Origin: CALBRZ01 sp964511065
GTDB taxonomy: Bacteria > Planctomycetota > Planctomycetia > Pirellulales > S012-138
Reading direction: 5' to 3'
Assembly (NCBI GenBank): GCA_964511065.1
Contig: CAZEEG010000004.1
Coordinates: 29,704-93,703 of the forward strand
Length of the DNA: 64,000 bases
Made by a program: the position numbers and the translations under genes. Under the pieces are notes generated by a model. That model searched no databases, was not told where the DNA came from, and saw only the letters and a program-made list of their open reading frames with translations. Below are positions 57,276-64,000 of this stretch, in pieces. How positions within the stretch are numbered: position 1 is the first letter of the stretch; each line of letters starts with the position of its first letter.

Positions 57276-57432
57276 ATGTTGAAGACACTCTTTATGTTGA
57301 AAACACCCTATAGGGTGCGTATTGCGGACCATGCACCAGATACACGCGCACCCGGGGGAAACGGCCGCAGCAACGCGCAATGGGTGATTCGCGCGGCCCG
57401 CAGAGCCATGGCACGCGGTATTCGCTGTGTCG

Positions 57433-59043
57433 CTACCGCACCCGGCGGCGAATTTCATCGACCACGTCGTCGATCTTTACCCGGGTTTGCTCCAGCGTGT
57501 CGCGATCGCGGATGGTGACCGTGTTGTCCTTCAGCGTGTCGCTATCGACGGTGATGCAATACGGCGTGCCGGCCTCGTCCTGCCGACGATAGCGGCGGCC
57601 CACGGCACCCTTCTCGTCGTAAAACACGTTGCACTCTTGCTTGAGTGCCCGGTAGATGTCCTGGGCAATCTCCGGCATGCCGTCCTTCCTGACCAGCGGG
57701 AATACGGCGGCCTTGATGGGCGCGATGCGGGGATGCAGTTTGAGCACCGTGCGGGTTTGCAGCTTGCCGTGCTCGTCGGGGGCCTCGTCCTCGGTGTACG
57801 CTTCGCACAGGAAGGCCAGCGTGGCCCGATCGGCCCCGGCCGATGGCTCGACCACGTGCGGGATGAACCGCTCGCCACTGATGTCGTCGCGGTAGGAGAG
57901 GTCGCGGCCACTGCCCTTGTGCCGTGGTTTGCCGTCGGGACCGGTTTCCAGCACCAGGCAGCCTTCCTCGTTCCGCGTGAGCTTGCCTTCCATGTGGCTG
58001 CGGAGATCGAAATCGCCGCGGTGGGCGATGCCTTCCAACTCGCCGAACTCGCCGTCCTGCAGGAACGGGAAGGCATACTCCACGTCGGCCGTCCCGACCG
58101 AGTAGTGACTCAGTTCGTCGGCGTCGTGGTCGCGGAGCCGTAGCCGCTCGCCGGCCAGGCCAAGCTCGGTATACCAGCGAAACCGGCGATCGCGCCAATA
58201 CTGGTACCACTGCCGCGACTGGCTGGGATGACAGAAAAACTCGATCTCCATCTGCTCGAATTCGCGGCTGCGGAAGGTGAAGTTCCGCGGGGTGATCTCG
58301 TTGCGGAAACTCTTGCCGACCTGGGCGATGCCAAAGGGCACCCGCACCCGCGTGCTATCCAGCACGTTCTTGAAGTTGACGAAGATGCCTTGGGCCGTTT
58401 CGGGCCGCAGGAAGCATTTGCTCGATTCGTCCTGGATCGCACCGGTGTGCGTCTCAAACATCAGGTTGAATTCGCGGGGCTCGGTGAGCGTGCCGGGTTC
58501 CTTGGCGTCGGGGCCCAGCACCTGCGAGAAATCGTCCACCGTGGTCAGCGAAACCAGGTCGCTCTCCCACTGCAGGTCGTCGGCGTTCTTGCTCCGCAGA
58601 TTGAAAAACTTGAGGGCCCGCTGCTGGACGTCCTCCAGTTGCTTCTCATCCTCGACCGCGGTGGCGACGAAGACCCGCCGCTCGCGGTAGCTCACCCAAC
58701 GGCCGTTGACCTGGTCGTGCCGGTAACGGCGCTTGGATTCGCGGCAATCGACCATGTAGTCGTGGAACAGATCGTAGTGGCCGGAAACCTTCCACACCTG
58801 CGGGTGCATGATGATGGTGGCATCGAGACCGACCATTTCGTAAGGGCAGGGGGCCCCCTCAGGCTGCGTGAGGTCGTCGTGGCCGGTGACCATGTCGCGC
58901 CACCAGGCGTCCTTGATGTTGCGTTTCAGTTCGACTCCCAGCGGCCCGTAATCCCAGAATCCGTTGAAGCCGCCGTAGATTTCGCTCGACTGAAACAGAA
59001 AGCCCCGCCGCTTGCACAGCGAGACCAGTTTATCCATATCCAT
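57433..59043 (-). CDS. glyQS: Glycyl-tRNA synthetase, alpha2 (single-chain) type
   Basis: The 536-residue enzyme charges tRNA-Gly with glycine in the cytoplasm. It is the homodimeric class II type, not the alpha2beta2 bacterial GlyQ/GlyS type. Class II motif 2 is seen in SFRNEITPRNFTFRSREFEQME, split here as FRNEITPRN and FRSREFEQME, and motif 3 in DRATLAFLCEAY; the anticodon-binding domain is at the C-terminus (about 425-536, with RIAPIKAAVFPL). The start ATG 59043 gives the standard N-terminus DKLVSLCKRRGFLFQSSEIY; a longer frame to 59247 is not family-like. No partner gene is needed. Confidence 0.95.
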   Translation of the reverse strand: MDMDKLVSLCKRRGFLFQSSEIYGGFNGFWDYGPLGVELKRNIKDAWWRDMVTGHDDLTQPEGAPCPYEMVGLDATIIMHPQVWKVSGHYDLFHDYMVDCRESKRRYRHDQVNGRWVSYRERRVFVATAVEDEKQLEDVQQRALKFFNLRSKNADDLQWESDLVSLTTVDDFSQVLGPDAKEPGTLTEPREFNLMFETHTGAIQDESSKCFLRPETAQGIFVNFKNVLDSTRVRVPFGIAQVGKSFRNEITPRNFTFRSREFEQMEIEFFCHPSQSRQWYQYWRDRRFRWYTELGLAGERLRLRDHDADELSHYSVGTADVEYAFPFLQDGEFGELEGIAHRGDFDLRSHMEGKLTRNEEGCLVLETGPDGKPRHKGSGRDLSYRDDISGERFIPHVVEPSAGADRATLAFLCEAYTEDEAPDEHGKLQTRTVLKLHPRIAPIKAAVFPLVRKDGMPEIAQDIYRALKQECNVFYDEKGAVGRRYRRQDEAGTPYCITVDSDTLKDNTVTIRDRDTLEQTRVKIDDVVDEIRRRVR

Positions 59044-59309
59044 CGTGGTGCGCTTTCTATCGGGTAAGACCGTAAAGGGGGCCGCTGGCGATGCTGGCCG
59101 GGAGTCGCCGCCCCCCGCCAGTGGCTGGCGCCGCGTGTTGCCAGGTTTCTCCGGGGAATCGCGTTGGGGCCCCCAATGTAGCTTGTAACTTCGGACTGCC
59201 CAAGACAGCACCATTTGCTGGTCCGCACCGCCGGATTCTATGGGCATGCCCCGGCTCTCCCGAGCCGTGCGCGAAAGGTACCCGTCTCCCTGGTCCCTGC
59301 AGCCGGCGG

Positions 59310-59699
59310 CTACTCCTCAAAGCCTACGGCGGTCGCCATGGCCGTGGCGTGCGAACGGCAATGGGAGATGCTGACCAGAATTTCCTGGACCCCCAGGGCA
59401 TCGGCCACGTCGCGGGCGCCGCCGGTCAGAATGACCGATGGCTTGCCCTGGGTGTTGCTGCGGATTTCCATATCGCGCCAACTGATGCCCTTGCGCCAGC
59501 CGGTCCCAATCGCCTTGAGGATGGCTTCCTTGGCGGCCCAGCGGCCGGCAAAATGCTGAGTGGCCGCCTTGCGACTCTGACAGAAGTCGATCTCGTACGG
59601 CGTGTACACGCGATTGATGAACAACTCGCCGTGCCGCTCAATCATCTGGGCGATCCGCAGGCATTCGATGATGTCGATGCCAATGCCGATCAGGTTCAT
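59310..59699 (-). CDS. acpS: Holo-[acyl-carrier-protein] synthase
   Basis: The 129-residue enzyme moves 4'-phosphopantetheine from CoA to acyl-carrier protein, making it active for fatty-acid synthesis. The family signature GIGIDIIE (residues 4-11) with the metal-binding aspartate and the RWAAKEAILKA motif with its glutamate are present, as is the C-terminal SISHCRSHATAMA. The start ATG 59699 follows AAAGGGAA and gives the normal length of 125-130 residues. It lies between glyQS and the divergent helicase gene. Confidence 0.95.
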   Translation of the reverse strand: MNLIGIGIDIIECLRIAQMIERHGELFINRVYTPYEIDFCQSRKAATQHFAGRWAAKEAILKAIGTGWRKGISWRDMEIRSNTQGKPSVILTGGARDVADALGVQEILVSISHCRSHATAMATAVGFEE

Positions 59700-59930
59700 C
59701 CGGTTCCCTTTGTTCGCTGGAGCCGGATGCACCTCCGGCCGGGTCGCGGCCGCTCTCCTGGACGCTCTTGGTGCCGCAAAGCCCATCCTAGCTTGTGCGG
59801 CCGCAAGCAGCCAAGGGCGCCCCGCGAGAACAGAAATGCCCGGTCAGCTTCGCCGTCAGCCGCTGGTTCAACCCAGCGAAGCCGGCGCGGGCCGGGGGGG
59901 GCGTCCATCCCTCCGGCACCGGGTCACACC

Positions 59931-59958
59931 TGCACATTCGTTCCGTTTGTTTTATAAT
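59931..59958 (+). promoter_or_regulatory. Candidate sigma70 promoter of the UvrD/PcrA-like helicase gene
   Basis: A perfect -10 box TATAAT at 59953-59958 with a -35-like TGCACA at 59931-59936, 16 bases apart, stands out in GC-rich surroundings. The start would be near 59965, about 60 bases before ATG 60026. Confidence 0.5.
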
Positions 59959-60025
59959 TTGCCGACAGACGCAGACCCCGCCTCACAACCGCTTTGCCGC
60001 CCACCCTTCGGCACGGAGTCGCCGC

Positions 60026-62395
60026 ATGTCCCCAGCTTTGAATGGCCCCGACAACGCCCAGCGCATTCTCGTTGGCCTCACCGACGCGCAGCGCGAGGCG
60101 GTACAGCATGTCGATGGGCCGCTGCTGATTGTTGCGGGGCCTGGCAGCGGCAAAACCCGCGTGGTTTCCCACCGGATTGCCTGGCTGCTGGAGCAGGGGG
60201 TTTATCCATCGCAAATCCTGGCGGTCACCTTCACCAATAAGGCGGCCGACGAACTGAAGTCCCGCTTGGATCAGCTTGCCCCGGGTGCCCGCATCTGGAC
60301 CAGCACCTTCCACCGCCTGTGCGCTCGATTGCTGCGCGAATACGCGCCGCTGGTGGGGCTGGAGCCCAATTATGCCATCTACGACACGGGCGATAGCCGT
60401 CGCGTGCTCAAGCGGGTGCTGGAAGATAGCGACATCGATCTGGGGAATTTCACGGCCGACCAGATCGCCGCGGAAATCAGTCGGGCCAAGAACGAAATGA
60501 TTGGCCCTCACGACTACCCCGCGGCATCGGCCATCGGCAAGGTGGTCGAGAAGGCTTATCCGCAGTACCAGCGGCAGTTGCTCAAGTCCAACGCGGTCGA
60601 TTTCGACGACCTGCTGGTTCACGTGGCAACCATCCTGCGGGAGCACCCGGAAATTCGCGCTCAACTCGACGAGCGGTTCCGCTACGTGATGGTGGACGAA
60701 TACCAGGACACGAACCTGGCCCAGTACGTCATTGCCCGGGGCTTGTGCCAGGATTACCCTAACTTGGCCGTGACCGGCGATCCCGACCAGTCGATCTATG
60801 GGTGGCGGGGTGCCAACGTGCGCAACATTCTGGAGTTCGAGCACGACTATCCCAACGTGAAGGTCGTGAAGCTCGAACAGAACTACCGCAGCACCCAGCG
60901 TATCTTAAGCGTGGCCGACCAGGTGATTCGCCACAACCGGCTGCGCAAGGAGAAGCGGCTGTTCACGGAAAACGAGCCTGGCCAGCCCGTCCACTTCACG
61001 TTCTATCCCGATGAGCAGGCCGAGGCCGAGGCGATTGCCCGCCGCGTGGTCGAGGCCGTGCGCAGCGGCCGCCGCCGGCCGCGCGATTTTGCGGTGTTTT
61101 ACCGGATCAATGCCTTATCGCGGGTGTTGGAATCGTACTTTCGCCACCACGGCGTGCCGTATCGCATGGTCAATAGCGTGGAGTTTTACCAGCGGAAAGA
61201 AATCAAGGATTTGATGGCGTACCTGGCGCTGGTGAACAATCCTCGCGACGACGTGGCCTTTTTGCGGATCGTGAACGAACCCTCGCGCGGCATCGGCAAG
61301 ACCTCGCTCGCACGGCTGAGGAAGCTGGCCATACTGCAAGGCCTCACCCTGCTGGAGGCCGTGCGCGATAACAACATCATCCAGACCCTATCCAGCCGGC
61401 CGGCCAAGGCCCTCGCACGGTTCGCCCTGATGATGGACCAATTGACCGAACGCGCCCATGAACCGGTCGCCACCATCCTGGGCGAAGTCCTCATCGCCAC
61501 CGGTTACCGCGACCATTTTCAAGATTCGGGCACCGAAGAAGATATGCAGCGGGTGGCGAACATCGAAGAACTGCTCACCGCTGCCCAGCAGTTCGACGCA
61601 ACCCAGGGCGAGAACGGCGGTCTGGAAGCGTTTCTCGAAGCCTCGTCGCTGGTCAACGATACCGATGCCTTCGACGACGAAGAAGACTGTGTCTCGCTGA
61701 TGACCCTGCACTCAGCCAAGGGTTTGGAATTTCCCGTGGTTTCCATCATCGCCCTGGAAGAAGGCGTGCTGCCGCACGATCGCTGCAAGAGCGAGTTGGA
61801 AATTGAGGAAGAACGGCGCCTGCTGTTTGTCGGCATCACGCGGGCGAAGCAGGAACTGTATCTTTCGTCGGCCAAGCTGCGCACGTTTCGGGGCATGACC
61901 AGGGCCACGGTTCCAAGCTGGTTCTTGAGCGAACTACCCCGCGACGAAATGGATTGGGAGGACCTTAGCCGGTCGAGCAGTTCGAGCGAAGCCGGCTTTC
62001 GCGGACCGAGGCAACCCAGCCAGTTCAACCGTCCGCCTGCTGTCCGAACGGAATCCGTGCCGGGCCAGCCGCAGATCATGACGGCCGATCAACTGCTCTC
62101 CGGTGCGACCGCCGCCGCCGCACGGCCCCAGTCGCCCGCCGCAATCCAAGAGGCGGGAGAGCCGTCCCCGCGTCCCGCCGCTGAAGGGGTCGCCAAGGGA
62201 ACCGGGATGTCTACGGCAACCGATCCAGACCAGTTCTTTGAAGGGATGGTCGTGTTGCATCCCACCTACGGCCCCGGCAAGGTGGAACAGCTTACCGGCC
62301 GCGGTCCCAATCGCCGGGCGGCCGTGCAGTTCCCCGGACACGGGCGAAAATCGTTCGTAATCGCCAAAAGTCCCCTGCGACCCACGGGCAAGTGA
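60026..62395 (+). CDS. pcrA: UvrD/PcrA-type superfamily 1 DNA helicase
   Basis: The 789-residue ATP-dependent 3'-5' helicase acts in DNA repair, replication restart and removal of recombination intermediates. Motif I AGPGSGKT is at residues 37-44, motif II VDEYQDTN near 222, motif III GDPDQSIYGWRG near 252, motif IV QNYRS near 289, motif V TLHSAKGLEFPVV near 561 and motif VI VGITRAKQELYLS near 601. A low-complexity linker precedes a C-terminal Tudor-like domain (VVLHPTYGPGKVEQLTG) typical of PcrA, which binds RNA polymerase. The start ATG 60026 gives the normal start GPDNAQRILVGLTDAQREAV. Gene pcrA and uvrD cannot be fully separated. Confidence 0.95.
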   Translation: MSPALNGPDNAQRILVGLTDAQREAVQHVDGPLLIVAGPGSGKTRVVSHRIAWLLEQGVYPSQILAVTFTNKAADELKSRLDQLAPGARIWTSTFHRLCARLLREYAPLVGLEPNYAIYDTGDSRRVLKRVLEDSDIDLGNFTADQIAAEISRAKNEMIGPHDYPAASAIGKVVEKAYPQYQRQLLKSNAVDFDDLLVHVATILREHPEIRAQLDERFRYVMVDEYQDTNLAQYVIARGLCQDYPNLAVTGDPDQSIYGWRGANVRNILEFEHDYPNVKVVKLEQNYRSTQRILSVADQVIRHNRLRKEKRLFTENEPGQPVHFTFYPDEQAEAEAIARRVVEAVRSGRRRPRDFAVFYRINALSRVLESYFRHHGVPYRMVNSVEFYQRKEIKDLMAYLALVNNPRDDVAFLRIVNEPSRGIGKTSLARLRKLAILQGLTLLEAVRDNNIIQTLSSRPAKALARFALMMDQLTERAHEPVATILGEVLIATGYRDHFQDSGTEEDMQRVANIEELLTAAQQFDATQGENGGLEAFLEASSLVNDTDAFDDEEDCVSLMTLHSAKGLEFPVVSIIALEEGVLPHDRCKSELEIEEERRLLFVGITRAKQELYLSSAKLRTFRGMTRATVPSWFLSELPRDEMDWEDLSRSSSSSEAGFRGPRQPSQFNRPPAVRTESVPGQPQIMTADQLLSGATAAAARPQSPAAIQEAGEPSPRPAAEGVAKGTGMSTATDPDQFFEGMVVLHPTYGPGKVEQLTGRGPNRRAAVQFPGHGRKSFVIAKSPLRPTGK

Positions 62396-62414
62396 GCGGC
62401 CACGGGGCAGCGGC

Positions 62415-63425
62415 CTACGCGCTTTCGGCATCGGGCGCGGGTTCCGCCGCTTCATGCGAAATGGGAACCGGGGCAGCCACACTGTGAGCGGCGGCTGCTT
62501 CCGCCGGAGCCTCGAATAGCGACTCCAGAAATGATGGCACGTCGGCAATGGATACGACGGTCATCCTGAACAACCTGGCAATGGCCGACGCCGTCGAACG
62601 CGATAAATCGGCCAGGACCATGATCGAATGGCTAGGGCCCAACCCCAGCAGCGACGACATCCGGGCGTACTTCTGCACGTACTGTTGGTAATCGCCTGAC
62701 TTCACTTCGAACCAGTACGTTTCATCGCCGCTTCCGGCCAGCAGATCGAGTTCGAAGTCGTCGCCATTGGGCAACACAATCTGGGCGCCCTGCAGAACAT
62801 ACACGGGCTTCCCAGGCTGCGCGCGGCTCATTGCCGACAACACCTCGGACTTGATGTATCGCTCCAGCCAGCCGCCGGTGAAAAAATTGATCGCCCTGGG
62901 AAACCGGCTCGGCTCAGCGCGGAGCAGGCACTTGGGAGAGCGCTCGTAGCGGTATCGCGTGAAGAACGCGATCTCATGCAACATCGATGCAATCTGACAG
63001 CAGTTGGAGACAACCTCCTGCCGCTCGTTCTTCAATGACAGATTGATCGGCTTGTCGTTCCTCAAGCTCCACTTTATCGAATCGAGGAGCTTCTTCACGG
63101 CGCCGTACCGCGAGCCGATATGCTGCGCCAATCGGTCCAGAACCTCATCGCCCTCGTCCACTTGCGGAAAGGCCTTGACCTCAATTTTCCGCCGGGCAAG
63201 AAACTCGACCAGAGGCCGCACCGCGTTCAGGGAATTAACCTCGGCCGGGGTTACGGGCGTGGCGGCCTGTTGAGGCAATTCGGCCCGCGACATGGTGGGC
63301 CGCTGCGCCTTTTCGGCGACCGCTTCGGCTCCATCAGTTGATTCCAACCGCGCCGCTATCTTCTCCAGCGCAATCGCAATTCGGCCCAGCATCTCCAATA
63401 GCTGGCCATCATTTGCAAGGGCCAC
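62415..63425 (-). CDS. Card1/Can2-like PD-(D/E)xK nuclease-domain protein without visible CARF domain
   Basis: The protein of about 336 residues starts best at GTG 63425, nine bases after AGGA. Residues 1-60 form a helical, possibly coiled-coil region, 60-180 a helical domain without a recognised family, and 180-310 a nuclease-like domain. The last contains GGWLERYI (E189), DFELDLLA (D227) and FEVKSG (E240, K242), the pattern of the PD-(D/E)xK domain in Card1/Can2 (DUF1887) effectors. The Card1 N-terminal CARF sensor, which binds cyclic oligoadenylate, is not evident. An Ala/Pro-rich tail ends the protein. A frame extension to 63647 is not preferred. Function is inferred from motifs alone. 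Confidence 0.72.
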   Translation of the reverse strand: MALANDGQLLEMLGRIAIALEKIAARLESTDGAEAVAEKAQRPTMSRAELPQQAATPVTPAEVNSLNAVRPLVEFLARRKIEVKAFPQVDEGDEVLDRLAQHIGSRYGAVKKLLDSIKWSLRNDKPINLSLKNERQEVVSNCCQIASMLHEIAFFTRYRYERSPKCLLRAEPSRFPRAINFFTGGWLERYIKSEVLSAMSRAQPGKPVYVLQGAQIVLPNGDDFELDLLAGSGDETYWFEVKSGDYQQYVQKYARMSSLLGLGPSHSIMVLADLSRSTASAIARLFRMTVVSIADVPSFLESLFEAPAEAAAAHSVAAPVPISHEAAEPAPDAESA

Positions 63426-63932
63426 AACTCTGTCCTTTCTGCGCAGTATTAATGAAATCCCTAAAGTACTACCTCCCCCCACTTTGCGATTGAAAATTGG
63501 GATGATGGATGATCCATAGCAGCCATGTGGCATAGGTGGCGGAATTGTACGAATCGGCAAGGCCGTTGTCACGTAACTTTCCGGTAAACTCCCGGCCGCC
63601 GGCGGCAATGGCTTGCGTTCGCACGGCGAACTCATACTCATACTCAACCTTGCCCGCGCGAATCATCGGTGACCGCCCGGAGCCGTTGTTCTTGTTGATT
63701 CGTTTGAGCATCTGCTGCTGGCGATTGCGTGCCTTCCGGTGCCAGCCTTGTTGCGCGTTCGATCGCTTGCGTTGTCGCGCCTATGGGCGTAGTTTGGCGC
63801 TCACTCGAAACCCTCATTTGCGTGCGGGAAATGAGTTGGTTGTTACACCTCAATTGCCGCAATTCGCCGAGGGGTTGGGGCTTTTCTGGAATATCCACGG
63901 ACGAAACCACGCTTGATTAGGGCCTAGGGCCG
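63426..63932. other. Intergenic region without supported gene
   Basis: The 507 bases contain only short frames on both strands with no Shine-Dalgarno sequence or family resemblance, among them an 80-codon minus-strand frame at 63469-63711. The composition is less GC-rich than the neighbours. No RNA or mobile element was recognised. Confidence 0.5.
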
Positions 63933-64000
63933 ATGCGAGTGCTTCGTGTTGCTTTCGTGGCGTTACTATTGGGGTGCGCCGAAACGAATCGAAATTCCGC
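63933..64000 (+). CDS. Start of a lipoprotein gene (cut by the window edge)
   Basis: From ATG 63933 the frame reads MRVLRVAFVALLLGCAETNR and stays open to the end. This is a compact lipoprotein signal with a basic start, a hydrophobic core and lipobox LLGC (C15). Only 22 residues are visible, so neither the family nor certainty that it is a gene can be given. Confidence 0.5.
   Translation, partial: MRVLRVAFVALLLGCAETNRNS

Noticed and set aside
63469..63711. 80-codon minus-strand frame near the right edge
   Set aside because: No ribosome site, no recognisable family; the visible phrases resemble nothing certain.

Overview
The window is about 64 kb of high-GC bacterial DNA, and its gene content points to the Planctomycetota, probably a Pirellulales-like member. 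The indicators are a secreted PVC-type CxxCH heme protein, a DUF1592 + DUF1552 gene pair, DUF1598 and DUF1559 (prepilin-like) proteins, a TIGR03790-family protein, a LEPR-XLL-type N-terminus on a beta-helix protein, a 2138-residue WD40 protein and a Hanks-type Ser/Thr kinase. No rRNA, tRNA, insertion sequence or CRISPR array was recognised. A run of 100 N at 30750-30849 flanked by identical 38-bp ends shows that this is a scaffolded draft assembly.

Layout. 1-10.8 kb: partial ABC permease (cut by the window edge), ilvD, PVC-type heme protein, NAD-dependent epimerase/3beta-HSD-like protein and a secreted transglutaminase-like protein. 11.0-16.1 kb: a four-gene metal-uptake operon (TroA/ZnuA-type lipoprotein, ATPase, two permeases) behind a good sigma70-type promoter that carries an inverted repeat. 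Both permeases have a C-terminal DtxR/MntR-like domain, an arrangement related to Chlamydia YtgABCD with its YtgCR permease-repressor. 16.2-21.3 kb: TIGR02588/TIGR02587 membrane pair, Ser/Thr kinase, sialidase-like protein and a small conserved-looking protein. 21.4-27.0 kb: a tight minus-strand operon with two ArsI-like/methyltransferase-like fusion genes followed directly by phnD-phnC-phnE-phnE. 27.2-33.1 kb: DUF1559 protein, membrane hypothetical, CobW/COG0523 GTPase, the assembly gap, metallophosphoesterase and alpha/beta hydrolase.

33.3-45.3 kb holds the giant WD40 protein, a two-domain GNAT protein and a four-module beta-helix surface protein. 45.8-57.2 kb: OYE-family oxidoreductase, TIGR03790 protein, PQQ-like beta-propeller, DUF1592/DUF1552 pair and DUF1598 protein, with two clear intrinsic terminators. 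57.4-64 kb: glycyl-tRNA synthetase, AcpS, UvrD/PcrA helicase, a Card1/Can2-like PD-(D/E)xK nuclease without a visible CARF domain, and the start of a lipoprotein gene at the right edge.

The strongest leads are (1) the metal ABC operon in which both permeases are fused to DtxR-like domains, with a candidate operator over its own promoter; (2) the ArsI-fusion + PhnDCEE operon, which could take up and cleave organoarsenicals or phosphonates and has one intact and one apparently inactive ArsI-like protein; and (3) the stand-alone Card1-like nuclease.
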